NCBI GenBank assembly: GCA_921293015.1
Contig: OV121092.1
Coordinates: 31,813,764-31,877,763, forward strand
Direction: 5' to 3'
Length of the DNA: 64,000 bases
Source: Phorcus lineatus
Lineage: Eukaryota > Mollusca > Gastropoda > Trochida > Trochidae
Of the stretch, positions 27,041 to 42,000 are shown piece by piece. How positions within the stretch are numbered: the first letter of the stretch is position 1; each line of letters opens with the position of its first letter. Below the pieces are notes generated by a model that saw only the letters and a list, made by a program, of their open reading frames with translations, did not search any database and had not been told where the DNA came from. The translations under genes were made by a program, and so were the position numbers.

Positions 27041-27050
27041 TGAAATCACG

Positions 27051-30000
27051 ATGTCCAAATTGCTGATCCTGGTCAGTATCGTTTTGGTAACATTTTTAAA
27101 AGGTAAGAAATTTGTAATACAACTGGTTTTTTTTTTAGAAATGTGTCTTGGTATTTTGTGACGTATTGTAACATCTTTGTACTATATGATTTCGAATTAG
27201 GGGCCAACATCATGACGTATCTTGGTAAGATAATAGAGCAATTACAGATGTGTTTAATATGATTTAATCAGGCGTAATCGGATAGCGCTTGTTTAGTAAT
27301 GTATTGGAGGAATCAAACTGTTATTTTGTTATTTGGATATAACAATATCAACTTACACCAGTATAAAAAAAGCTTTTCAACATTTAAAGCTGAATATTTC
27401 TCTACCACGTTCACCATACACCATACAATTTGGTTTATGAAACCTAAAATTAATTAGCTAATTTATGAAATTTGGGATGGATACTGCCTATTGTATCAGT
27501 CTTCTCATTTCTCTATAGTTAACATGCACATTATAGAATTGGTTCTACTAATATTGCAGAAGAAGAGGAGTTGCGGTAATTTAACTATTCTAACACGTAT
27601 CAATAATGCTGTCCTGTCCATCATACCTAGATTAGCTATGTATTTAAGAGCAAAATTCAAACGTCCATTTCCATGTAGCAAAGTTACGAGATATTTGTAA
27701 GTGTTTTCTTCAATTTTCTTATCATAAAGTAGGAACGATTTTATATATAAAAAATGCCGGTCCGGATTCGAAAAGAATTATCTATATCTTGCTGGTATGT
27801 ACTGGTATAGTTTCCATTGGTCACAATATTCAGCAAACGATTTAAGAGAAATCATCACGAGTTTCTGAAAATAGATCATTATCTTTGCATGACTTTGTAA
27901 TACGAGTTTTTAAATAAAGAATGAAATCATCATTGTTTGTTTGTAAATAAGGTTATTTGAAAATAAGGAAAATGATAGCGGATGCATTATTTCACCTTGC
28001 CTAACCCCTAAAAAACAAATGAAGAAATATGATTTTCCACACCCTACCATAACGCAAGTCTTTATATCATCATACACATTTTGTATCAAAGTCAATAGTT
28101 TCCCCTTGATACAATTTTGTCTTAATTTGGTCCACGATCTATTTCTACAGACTCTACCTAATGCTAGAGAAAAATCTATAAAGTCACAAAAGAGTTCCTT
28201 TTAATATTGCTTGAAACAGCGTAAAGATTTAGGACACATGGGCAATTATGGAAAAACCGAAACCAAAAAGGATATGCGATATCATAATTATCATTATCAT
28301 CGCCAACAGAACAGATATCGGTCTGAATGATATCAACAGATTTTTGCCGGTAAACCAAGATTGAGTCGTTATGCCCGTTTAAAGTGGGAAAAGTATTTGA
28401 GTCCAACAAGGATCATCGAAAATCTGAAAATAAAACCAATGATTATAATCCTTTAACATAAGAGTTTAAGATGGTTGATAACGGTTGGCCATCCGCCAAT
28501 TATAGGTCCAAATTTCAATATTTAAAAAAGATCGATAACTGATATGTACTTGACAAAGAATCGCTTCTCCGTGATTGTCGAGCACCTTTAAAACTATGCT
28601 TAGTAAATATCCAAAGTACACAATCAATATGATTTGAAGATAAATTTTCCTTTAAATTCAAATCCTTCAACTTCAGTATTAAAACTCTAGTGATTTTACC
28701 CAGATGTACGTTGCAAAAGACCCGGATACAGGCCAGAGTGTTTTGACGAGCAGTGCGGTTGTGTTTCCGGACCGTCGGGCAACGAATGTGGCTGCACTGA
28801 AACTCGTATCCCCGGGGTACCGGGATGCGAGGGATGTTATGGAACTGGATGCGAGGGTGGAGTTTGCACCGATTTCCCCGACGGATCAGCCCAGTGTGTA
28901 TGTAACCCTGGTTTTACACTGGATCCTGCCAATGAAGCTGTATGCAACAGAGGTATGATGTATGACTCGTAGAGAAAAATGTTATCTTTGTATGAATTCA
29001 TATTGACATTGACTGACTACGAATCAGATATATACATAGCGAAATTTAAAACACGAATCCTTGAAGAGCAATTAGAAGTTGCATAAACTAACCTGGAACA
29101 GTGATGCCTTCTGGATAAAATCTTCTTTATTGTATAAATAAGTATCATCAATTTTGATATTTAAAAACTACTCTGTTTAACGTAATAAAATAATAAATTT
29201 TTAATAATTTTATTCGCTAGTGAGCAATTGTAAAGATGGACATCTGGCACTATACAAATAAATTATTATCATTAATTATTATTATTAATTATTAATCATT
29301 AAGTACTGTGATTATTATTATTGCTATTATTTTCATCATTATTTCTTTTGCTTTTATTTTATTTGTATTATATCGTTATACTTCAGCTTTGTTTTTGATA
29401 CCTCGAACACCTTTCAGTAAAAACTTAAAGGATATCGACAAACCCAATTTTGAATTCATATTTAAAAACAAAAGTGTTAACAATGGATAATAATTATTCA
29501 TGAAGAGAACTGCAAATACAACAATTTCTATAGATAATAAATCATTTAAAGCAAAAGATGCAAATCAAATTTAGAATATATCTCTAAAATACAAAACGAC
29601 AGTTTCCCACATATACCTCTAGGGGAACGAACTTTTAAAAAGGAATCCTCTCCCAATATTTTTTCCGTTAAACTTGATAATTTTCGTAACATGATTAATA
29701 TCCTGATAACAAATAAGTAAAGATGTACGTATTGCACGGGTTACTTTCTTTCGCTTATCGTGATTGGATACTAACACTCTCTCAATAACACACCCCACGT
29801 TTAGTTTATCTTAACTTGGTCTGCATTCAAATAAATACATAAACATAAATACAATGTGTATCTCTCTTACGTACAGATGACTGCAGAAAACGTCCTTGTC
29901 AATTTGGGACGTGTGAAACCGCAGAAGGTATTTTCTACTGTCAATGCAACCCTGGATTCATGCTTTCAGCCACTGACGACAGTGTGTGTGAACCAGAAGT

Positions 30001-33000
30001 AATAGGTACTTCCTTTTTACTGATGGATTTTACTGCATTTCCAAATATTTCAATGAAGAATATGATTGATTGAATGATTTAGTTATCTATCATACTTTTA
30101 TGACAGAGTTAACATACTAGAATATTTTGCTCAATTATTTTATTTTAAAACTTTGTTTGATGTCTTATGTACCAAACGCCAACAGAAACGAAATTATAAA
30201 GCCAATCAATGTTTATGAACTGAAATGACAGCATAAGTATGAAACAACGAGAAATATGTTAATATTTGGTAATCTTTTCATACATATAATGGCAAATGTT
30301 GGAACAAAGTCAGCATCACGCCATTAAGAAGGTCAACACAGAATGGTTTTGAGTCGGCGCGTGTGCGTCAACAATACACATCAACGCAGTGCCTGGGGAA
30401 TGGAAAGAAACAGGCATCCCAACAAATGGTTTTGGATGGGCCACAAATGCGCTTTTCATTCCAAATCATTCATGTTTTGGAACCCTTCTACTCCGTTCAT
30501 ACCCAAATGTTCGAGAGGATTAATTTCTTGACGTTGAATTCAAATCCATCATGATAACGTGTTCTTTGTTTAAATAATCTTTCATAACCTTGGCTCAACC
30601 AAGCGTTTGCATATTGTAACTCAAAACATAATCCACCGCCATGTTGATCCATCACCACAAGGACACCGAACTGACATTTTATATGAATAACGTGTGTGCA
30701 CTGCTTTGGCGCAGATATGGCATCTTCATGTTCCAATCTTTCCCCTTGCAGTCATAGTGGCCATTTGGGCCTGTTAGTAAGGTGTGGTAAGCAAGAAGCA
30801 GCGGTCCTGCCGAGCAGTTGCCACAAGTGGCGCACAGAGTTAATTTTAAAGTGCGACTGTTCAAAATGCCTGAAAAAAATGTCCAAGTTGACGTACACTT
30901 GATGGATTCACATGAAAGTGTCTGGCAATCATCAGATCAAAAGCACCCTGGCCAACCATTCTAAAGGCTTGAGTTTCTTTCACATGTTCCATCCACGTTG
31001 CTTTGTTTGAAGTTCATTCACAACGTCAGACACAAGTGTTCATGCACTCACTCCATATGAATCGGTATGACTTCATTTCATACCGAGGTCCTCTATTCCG
31101 TTTTTACAATCGTCACCATGGTCACCGTCACACGGTACTGTGACATTCAGTACTCAGGGCGTTTCTATTGGTGTTCAGTATATTTGTTACACATTATGAT
31201 ATAAAAAATATTGATACAACAAAACAAAACACTCTATTGTTCCCGATAAAGTAAACATTTCAATGCAATGAAATATTTCAATTCATATGTCAATGTCAAC
31301 TGTTTTCCTAAATTCAAGTACTTTTCATTATGGTATAGACTGCACAGCTCGCCCTTGTCAGTTTGGTGTATGTGAGAATATAAACGGAATCAATGAGTGT
31401 CGATGCAACATCGGATATCGACCTACACCTGATCCCTTCGTGTGTGTGCCAGGTAGTCTTCTTATTATCTTTATCTTTTTTTTTATTTGTGTCTCTCAAA
31501 GTACATCGTAAACAAACGTCATTATAAACTATTAAAATCATGATCATAAATGTTGATAGAATTATGTGATAAGGTTTCAGCAAGTCTCGACCATCATCTA
31601 ATGTCAAATATATTAACTCGAGCCGATAGAGGTTACAAATGAGCGAGGATTTTTGGTTTTTCATACTTTTTCAACAAATGCATATTTGATTTCTGAAGAC
31701 ACTGGGAGGATATTCCATTTATTATTAAAGTTCACGCCTCGTCTGACGTTTCAAATCAAATGTCTGTCTCTGAATTCAGCACTCAAACCTCCAATGTTGT
31801 AATGGCATCGTGACATACTTATATTTATGAATTTACTTCACTATCATGTCACAGTGAGATGATGCAAATTCATGCAAATGACGATTGCAGTGCATTAAAA
31901 AAAACTAATATCCTTCGTATGTTTTATGATGAAAACGCTATCGATCATGGAATACTATATCATATACAGAGAATCAGTTTAAAACATTTTTTTCTCTCTC
32001 TAAAGGCATTTCTAATACGGAAAACACATGTACTGTGTGTATATGTTTTAAGCCTTGAGTTAAATTTTACAAACTGTTTACAGAGGACTGCACCGTTCGC
32101 CAATGTCAATTTGGTGTATGTGAAAATATAAACGGTATCAGCGAGTGTCGATGCAACAACGGATATCAACCTACAGCTGATCCTTTCGTGTGTGTGCCAG
32201 GTAACCCTCCTCGGCAACAATGATGCTGTGACACGTCTATTTAGATATCTTGATAAAAATATGTAGTGGATATTGAAAGATGAATGTTAATATTTTGTAC
32301 TCAATGCTTCCTTAGGTTATGATTATGATAATACACGATTGAAGTATGATATATGTAAAAACTAGTCAGTTCTAATTACAAATAGTACAATTTTTAAAAG
32401 TTCACTTCCCTTGAATTGTGATTGTAGGTAATCTTACACCACGAACATGGATCAGTTTACAATCAAATGACATGGACTTTAAATTTTTAACAGATGATTG
32501 TACTGTTCGCCCATGTCAGTTTGGTGTTTGTGAGAATATAAACGGTATCAACGAGTGCCAATGCAACATCGGATATCGACCTACACCTGACCCTTTTGTT
32601 TGTGTGCCAATTCAACCAGGTCAGTTAATGTCGTTGAAGGCATTCTGTTAAAGGGATATTATATAAAGAGAGACAGAATATGTTTAACTATGTTATTTGA
32701 AATTGTATATATCTTGGGATGTTTTATTGTGCAATAATCCATTGATATAAAAAATATCATAAATGATTTGCAGTAATCTAAAAACTACTTTTTTGTTTAC
32801 TCAAAGCATTGGTCATCATCTGATTGTCATTAAAAATAATTATATAGTTATCTATAAGAATGGAATTGATTCTTACAAATGATTGCACCGTTCGCCAATG
32901 TCAGTTCGGTGTATGTGAGAATACTAGCGGTATCAACGAGTGTCGATGCAACAATGGATATCAGCCTACCCCCGATCCCTTTGTTTGTGTACCAGGTAAC

Positions 33001-36000
33001 TCCAAGAAGTCAACCATGATGCTTTGATATATATCAATATAGATATAGACATTCTGACAAGGAGGTATAATATATACAGAATAATTCACATTAAAATTTG
33101 TTTCTCTGTCAGAAGGTTCTTTGGACTATTTTCATAGATCAACGCTATATGTACAAGAAATTCAGCAGTAATGAATAAAAATTGTACATTTTATCAATCG
33201 TTGCTTACTTCGTAATGCGACTATCAACAATAATGCACCACGCTTTATGGGCTGATTTTAAACAAATGAGTTATGCCCGTTAACTTTTTTACAAGTGATT
33301 GCACAGTTCGCAAATGTCAGTTTGGTTTTTGTCAGAACAAAATCGGTATAAAGATATAGTTTGTGGATACTTTCGTGAGGAAATATGAGAGATGAAAACA
33401 AATAAATTTCAATATGAAAATCTAAATACGATTTCTTTTAGGTTGTGTTATGTGAATAACACCGGTATTAAAAATATATACGAAATAAATATGCAGCAAT
33501 TACCACCTGAATTTAATCCCTAAACGCCTAATTCATCGCATGATTGTCATGAACCAAATAACTCATTTAAAGCACTTACCTATCAACGTTGATTTGATCA
33601 TATTGAACTGGTTTCAGATGATTGCACAGTTCGACAGTGTCAGTTTGGTTTTTGTGAGAATATAAACGGTATCAACGAGTGTCGATGCAACAACGGATAT
33701 CAACCTACACCTGACCCTTTTGTTTGTGTACCTGTGCAACCAGGTAAATATCTGCAATGTATACACCATGTTATGTCTCTTGAGATACGTCGACTTAATA
33801 AGATGATGAGATTTGCAAATTAGAAATGAATTTAATTAATGACGTAATATTAAATATTGCAATTTTTCCTTTTGAGTTTTTTTGACAGTGAATAGCTTGA
33901 GTGACGTTCGTAACAATGTTATGACGCCACTTAGACCTTTGATTATGGCCTTCTTAGGCGAAAATACACATTGAAAGAAAAACATTCAACATAAAACCGA
34001 CAAAATTCATATGTTAAGTAAAGTATATTTTCCCCCTTGACAATATCAGTTTAGTCTCATCTGATGAGACAAAATGTATTTCACTTGTGCCTGCGTAAAT
34101 GGTGAAATCTTATTTTTTCTACCTCACTCGATCAGTTAAATATGCTATATATAAAGGAGTTTTTGATATGCTCTATTTCTTTAATATTAATAAGAAATAA
34201 GTATACAACAACCATTATCACTTCTGTATTTACAGTGATCACCAACGGTTTTGTTCAGGCATAGTTCTTAACCAAAAAACTCTTTAAATTCACTTATCTA
34301 TGGTACTGGATTGAACATGTTTAACTGTTCACAGATGATTGCACGGTTCGCCAATGTCAGTTTGGTTTTTGTGAAAATATAAACGGTATAAATGAGTGTC
34401 GATGCAACAACGGATACCAACCTACACCTGACCCTTTTGTTTGTGTACCAGTGCAACCAGGTAACTCACTTAAATTATCCACATCTCAAGAGAAATGTTG
34501 ATACCACAAAGGTACAGAGAATAACTGTAGCTGTATGGAGACATATTTCTAATGTGTTACATTTTGACATAAATTTGTTTAGGTTGTGTTCATTGTAACA
34601 CTGGCGTTAAGTTAGGTTTTCATAACTAAACATTAAGCCATCTTAATCCCTTAACTCTTATGTTGCCTTTTAATGCGATTCGAATTAACCTTAAACCCCG
34701 ATCCACGTATTTGTTTCTAAGAATTCTTCTGATAATTTGAACTGGTTTCAGATGATTGCACAGTTCGACAGTGTCAGTTCGGGTTTTGCGAAAATATAAA
34801 CGGTATCAACGAGTGTCGATGCAACAACGGATATCAACCAACACCTGACCCTTTTGTTTGTGTACCAGTGCAACCAGGTAACTCACTTAAATTACCCACA
34901 TGCTATGACACGTTTAAAGAGACATTCTGAGACAATTAAAAGGCATTAAGTAACGAACATTACAGGAGGACATCTTTTTTATGTGTAACTTTTGTCATAA
35001 ATTCTTCAGGTTTTGTTTATAGTGACAATGTCATTGATTTAGGACCCAATAATTAAATCGTTATGCTCTCTTAATGTCTAAACTTGTATTTTTCCGTTTA
35101 ATGCGATTGAAAGTAACCTTAAACCCCGATCCCCGTATTTGTTTCTAAGAATTCTTCTGATGATTTGAACTGGTTTCAGATGATTGCACAGTTCGACAGT
35201 GTCAGTTCGGGTTTTGCGAAAATATAAACGGTATCAACGAGTGTCGATGCAACAACGGATATCAACCAACACCTGACCCTTTTGTTTGTGTACCAGTGCA
35301 ACCAGGTAACTCACTTAAATTACCCACATGCTATGACACGTTTAAAGAGACATTCTCAGACAATTAAAAGGCATTAAGTAACGAACATTACAGGAGGACA
35401 TCTTTTTTATGTGTAACTTTTGTCATAAATTCTTCAGGTTTTGTTTATAGTGACAATGTCATTGATTTAGGACCCAATAATTAAATCGTTATGCTCTCTT
35501 AATGTCTAAACTTGTATTTTTCCGTTTAATGCGATTGAAAATAACCTTAAACCCCGATCCCCGTATTTTTTTCTAAGAATTCTTCTGATGATTTGAACTG
35601 GTTTCAGATGATTGCACAGTTCGACAGTGTCAGTTCGGTTTTTGTGAGAATATAAACGGTATCAACGAGTGTCGATGCAACAACGGATATCAGCCTACAC
35701 CTGACCCTTTTGTTTGTGTACCAGTGCAACCAGGTAACTCACTTAAATTACCCACATGCTATGACACGTTTAAAGAGACATTTTGATACAATTAAAAGGC
35801 ATTCAGTAACGGGGGTTACAGGAAGACATCTTATAGGTGTAACATTTGTCATAAATTCTTCAGGTTTTGTTTATAGTAACAATGTCATTGATCTAGGATT
35901 TCATAATTAAATCGTTATGCGCTCTTAATGTCTAAACTTGTATTTTGCCGTTTAATGCGATTGAAAATAACCTTAAACCCCGATCCCCGTATTTGTTTCT

Positions 36001-39000
36001 AAGAATTCTTCTGATGATTTGAACTGGTTTCAGATGATTGCACAGTTCGACAGTGTCAGTTCGGTTTTTGTGAGAATATAAACGGTATCAACGAGTGTCG
36101 ATGCAACAACGGATATCAGCCTACACCTGACCCTTTTGTTTGTGTACCTGTGCAACCAGGTAATGCTTATCCATGAAGCTTTTTCACGTTTACGGAAACC
36201 TTTTGATGAGGAGATATGAATGATAGATTTTGATTGATGATTGAATTTGTAATTCTAAATAATATTTCATTTGGTTTGTGTTGATGGTGAATGACAACAA
36301 AAGTAATAATATACGCAGCAGTTTAATATCGCTAAGACCTTCAGTAAACATGGCTTTGCTCATCACAAGGGTGTCTTCACTAACATTTCATATTGACTTA
36401 CTATTAGCATTGAAGTGAACATATATCTAACTGTTTACAGATGATTGCACAGTTCGCCAATGTAGATTTGGTTTTTGTGATAACATAAACGGTATCAACA
36501 AGTGTCGATGCAGCATTGGATATCAACCTACTCCTGACCCTTTTGTTTGTGTACCAAGACAACCAGGTAACTATTTGCAAGATGTCAATGAGGATATAAC
36601 ACATACCACAGGTAGAAATTTTGATGAACGAACACGACAGATGGGGACTGATAATCTTCATTGTATTCTAAATGCTATTTCTTCATGTGAATAACTCAGA
36701 TGGATTGAATGAAATGAATATGAAGCATACGTTATCTATTGATACTGAAATTATAACAAAAAACATTTGTAGATGATTGCACCATTCGCCAATGTCGGTT
36801 TGGTTTTTGTAATAACATAAACGGTATCAACGAGATACGAGCCTACACCTGATCCTTTGTTTGTGTATTAATACATACAGGTAACTCTCTATAAGATGAC
36901 TGTGAAAAATAATTCTTGAATCAAATTCGTCGGGCAAAAACATCAAGGTGGACATCAATGATGTGTACACTGGGCCCTTTTCATGTGCAATTTCAAACCT
37001 AGATGTGACTACTCTATTCTGAATTGTTAAATTGTTTTTTAATCGGTCCGTGGTTTTATCGATGATAGTCATCAACTTTAGTTCCGATTTTTTCCCATAA
37101 TCCTGTTCGTTGGAATTTTTAACAGAAGACTGCAAAGTTCAACAATGTCAGTTCAGTGTTTGTGATAATATAAACGTCATATTCGAGTTTCAACGGATAT
37201 CATTCTTAGCTTCTACCTATCTTTGGTAAACATATTTATTCCTTATTTATTTTTCCTATTTTGTTGGTACGATTTCAGAAGACTGCAGAGTTCGACAATG
37301 TCAATTCGGTGTTTGTGATAATATAAACGGCATCTTCGACTGTCGATGCAACAACGGATACCAACGTTCCACAGATCCCTTTGTTTGTGTTCCTCGACAA
37401 CAAGGTAAATGCCGATTGTTATACACTCCAGGGTAAAAGAAACACTTTCAAACCTATTTTAAATATGGTTTTCTGAGCTTCATACTCTCATAAATAATAT
37501 GTCGCCCGGCTGTCAATCCGTAAATTATTATATTATTTAACATTGTGTACGTTTACCCAGTCTAGAAAACGTTCATGGTGTAATTCATAAACATACCATG
37601 TATATTTGGTGACTGTTGCCCTCCACGAACGTTTGGGGCCATGCTTTTTTTAAAAATAAAATTTGGTCTTCCTCTTTAAACTCACGAGCCCCGTATAAGA
37701 GATCTTTACCCTCAGTAGGCTAAATTTTGGATGCTACACGTGATTAAATTGCGACGTCACAAGAGAATGAATATGTCGTCACACCAAACAAAATTGGATT
37801 TCGAAATGGGCAGAAGAATGGTAGAAGAATTGGCAGTGAAATAGGTTTCAAACCTAAACATTATATAAAATTATTAACAATTCAAGTTCTATACTACAAA
37901 TGTGATAGTGTAACGTTTTAATGCTTATTTACAGATGATTGCACTGTCCGCCAATGTCAGTATGGTGTATGTGAGAATAGAAACGGTGTCAACGAGTGTC
38001 GATGCAACAACGGATATCAACGTTCAACCAATCCCTTTGTTTGTGTACCAGTGCAACAAGGTAGAGTTACAGTAAATCCATAACTAAAATCGTAACGGTC
38101 TTAGTTTGATATGAGAAAAAATTAAAACTCTTAACAGCGGAAAATCGACTTTATCATACTTTTATTTCTGATATTCGCAAATAATATGAACTAAATTTGT
38201 AAATTATTTAAACCTCTGTAAACGTACAATAGCGATGTCTTTACAGGAGACTGTAGCAAATTTCCCTGCAGAAACGGTCTATGTATAAATACTAACGGCG
38301 TTCAACAATGCATGTGTAATGAGGGATTTCAGCTCTCAGCCAATGACCCGAGTCTCTGTGAACCCATACGTGCAATTGAAGGTAATTTTATTCTCAGAAG
38401 TTTGTTAACAAGCAAAAAAAATAGTTTCATTAGCAAATATATCAGTTGTATCTTGAAGGTTTGCATTATCCTTAGTAATACTTCTAAAGTTGTAACATTA
38501 GAAACTGTATTACTTTATCCCTTCGTCAAAATCAATAGGAATATTTTAGCAAAAATGATTAAAAAGGTAGGAATGTTGACTTAAAAGTAAATTTCTTAAA
38601 CATTTACAAATGAAGTGTCTTAAAGAGAGAAAATGATGACGCTCTCAACGATGAAATCGAAACGCAATAACATTTACTTGCAATACACAGCAATTTTTAT
38701 AAAGATAAGCATACGATGGATTTTTTTTACATATTTCACAATCATTAGGAGATGTTAGTATTAATTTGTAGATAATCCATGATAGTTTATCTTTTTCAGG
38801 AGGATGCATGTCCCGTCCGTGTAAATTTGGTGCATGTCGCAATATAAACGGATTCTACCAATGTCAGTGCTACGTGGGATACCAGATCTCCAGATCAGAT
38901 CCTAGCGTCTGTGAGGCAAAAACCTTAGGTAATAAAATATTTGACATATATCCTCAAACAGTGGTAATATTTTGGTGACATTTCTAAGCCCCAGGACACT

Positions 39001-42000
39001 GCATAAAGAAAATGATGTAATCTAATTTATTTAAGGCTGTTATATAACAAAGAACAAATGGATTAACTGGACACGAGATGATGGAATTAATGCTTTGAAT
39101 ATCGATATCAATAACGAATCGTGTCAGTGCATTCAGTGGAACAATAATTCTACAGTCACAACGATCAATACCGAAACATATTTGATATAGGTATATATTT
39201 TCCTGATGAAGATTATCTTTTGAGAGGCATGCTCAGTCGCCGTAGCAGTTTAATTAAGGGTTGGTGATTTTAACAAGGCTTTCATTAATGACATGTACTG
39301 GTACTGTTATACATGTAGAAAAGTACATGTACTGTAGCACGTTTTCTGAGAGAAATAAAGTGATCTCTCGACAAAATAAAACAAATGTTACTAATTGCAA
39401 GACGATATTTTTCAAGAAATAAAAGGATTTTTTTAACAAACATACAAGTTCAGTTAAGCCACGCGAATCCATTTCCTTATCTCGAATAAACAATGAGGGA
39501 TTTCAACCTTCCTCCAATGACCCATGTCACTGTGATCATACATGTATACGTGCATTTGAATGTAACTTTGTTAACAGCTAGCAGTTAGCTAGCTGTTAGC
39601 AGCAAATAATTATTCATAGTTTCATAAGCAACTTTCTCAGTTTAAATTTTGCATTATGCTTGGTAAGGCCTCTCAAGTTTTAACATTGTGCTTTGCATAA
39701 ATTAATTCTTAAATTGACAAACAAAAAATTAGCAAAACAAGTTATAAAAAAAGGTACAAATCTTGACTAAAAAGAAAATTTCTTTTCCATTTATTAAAGT
39801 GTCGGGAATAGACAAGAGTAATGACGCAGTAAAAGATATAATCAAAATGTAATAACATATACACTACAAAATGATTACTATAAGTATAAGCATACTATGG
39901 ATATGTTATGTGTTTCATAATCTTAATCACATGTGAGTTTCCATATGTAGGTAATCCATGAACGTTCACTTACAGGAGGATGCATGTCCCGTCCGTGTAA
40001 ATTCGGTGCTTGTAGCAATACAAACGGATTCTACCAATGTCAGTGTTACGAAGGATATCAGCTCTCAAGAACAGATACTAGCGTCTGTGAGCCAAAAACA
40101 TCAGGTTATAACTTGCTTCACTGTACATTTATGAACCAGTGGTATCCTTCAGTCAGCATCGTGAAACATTTCCGGCTTTGGACTTTTCATCAGTAAATGT
40201 CTTAGTCAAATGTACTGCCCTTTAAACCTTTTATGTAACGAAAAACATAGGGAACAACGTGGCATTTCATAATGGGATCAGTGCTGTTACCTTCGAAATC
40301 AATGAACAATCTTTTCACAGCATGATCAGGGACTTGATTCTTAACGTTAAAATTCAAAACTCCTGCCCGATTCCCTGAAACTATTTGAGCCACAACAACG
40401 TGATTTCCAAAACTATATGTGAAGAGTATGTTTTGAGAATCTTTTTCAGTCGACGTAGCAGTTTAATTGATCTAATTGAAACGGCCGCATTAGGTTTTCA
40501 CTTGAAACGTGAGAATGTTTTTCAGGTCTTACCATCTAAGGAAATGATATTTTACAGCAATCAAAATGTAATGGGGAAAATTTTAAAAAACCGCTGCTGT
40601 GCCAAGATGACCGGACTGTCCAAATGTTCATGTTTCCCCCTTTTTTTCATTTATTGACAAAAATATTTTCAATTCAAATGGTAAGTTTATAAGTTAAAGA
40701 TAGAAAAACATAACGTTTTTGATCTTTGATCGTTAAAAAATGTGTAAAGGTTTCTCTTTAAAGAAAACATTACTATTCCAGGACAGATAACAGTCACGAA
40801 CCCATGTGCCTACATCAAGTGTCTAAACGGACAGTGCGTTCGTAACGCCTATGGTTACCCTGTGTGTGTATGTTACCCCGGATTCCAGCGATCAAGGAAC
40901 AATCAATATGTCTGTGATAGAGTATACGTATCTGGTATATATGTTCCAAGTAAGTATTTTGTGTATCGGAAATTGAATAATATCGAGTATTAACATGATA
41001 CAATGTCATATTAACTTTGAAGGATTAAATTTACATATATCTTAAAGTTGGTGTGGTAACTTGAAAATGGAATATGGAACAACTTTTATAGTTAGTCCAC
41101 ATAACCGTTTCTAAACTATTTTTTGACCTTCTTCCGGTATTATCAAACTAAACGACTTGAAGTTGCATGCCCAGAAACATGTGAAATTTATAGAGATGTC
41201 TTCCTCCATAACGTATTTTGTATCTAAAAGGCAAGTAATGGATATTTGAAAAGGTATGGGATCCCAGGGACATTTAATATAATGGTTTTTAAGTGATTTA
41301 GTGTACTACTTCTCTGACTATATGATATCTGTAATTGAAGTAAACACGTAATACTAAAAAAGCAGTTGTATAATAGATCATCTTGTATATGCAATCATAT
41401 CAAACTGTAAAACGATGTAGTGAGCTATGAAATCTCATTCCAAAAACCATGATTGCCTACTAATTAATTATAAGTTTGAACATACACTGTATGTGTAATT
41501 TTAATGTAATTGAAACTGTTTATTTTCTAAAGATTTATTTCAGGCTCTTGACTCTTTGCAAACAATTATGACAAATATGTTATTAAAGAATTACTTTTTC
41601 TGACACACGTTCTATCTTTCTATTAAAAAATGTTTGCAAGATGTCGTTTTCTTCAAAAGATAAAGTTTTTACTTAAGATTCAATAGAAACACTGGTAGAC
41701 ATTATTGGTTCAAATTTCTTTTTCAAATATATTTGCAGATAAACCACCATGCTACTGTTTAAATGGACAGTGTACACGACGACGAAATGGTGTGAATGTT
41801 TGTTCGTGTAATATAGGGTACAGAAAACACCCATTCTACCCACAGTGGTGCGTCCCAATCAGTAAGTACATTACATTTGTATATTGGTGAGGATTCTGTT
41901 GAGGAATTCTTGATACATAAAAACAAGTACCATCAAGATGTACAGGCTTAAATGGCAGACTTTGCAGGTTACATTTTGCTCATCCCTGATATAAGTATTA

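Noticed and set aside
28704-28958. Forward frame starting with ATG in gene C exon 2
   Set aside because: It is out of phase with exon 1 and destroys the EGF cysteine pattern. The phase-1 reading gives a proper EGF domain and an in-frame junction on both sides.
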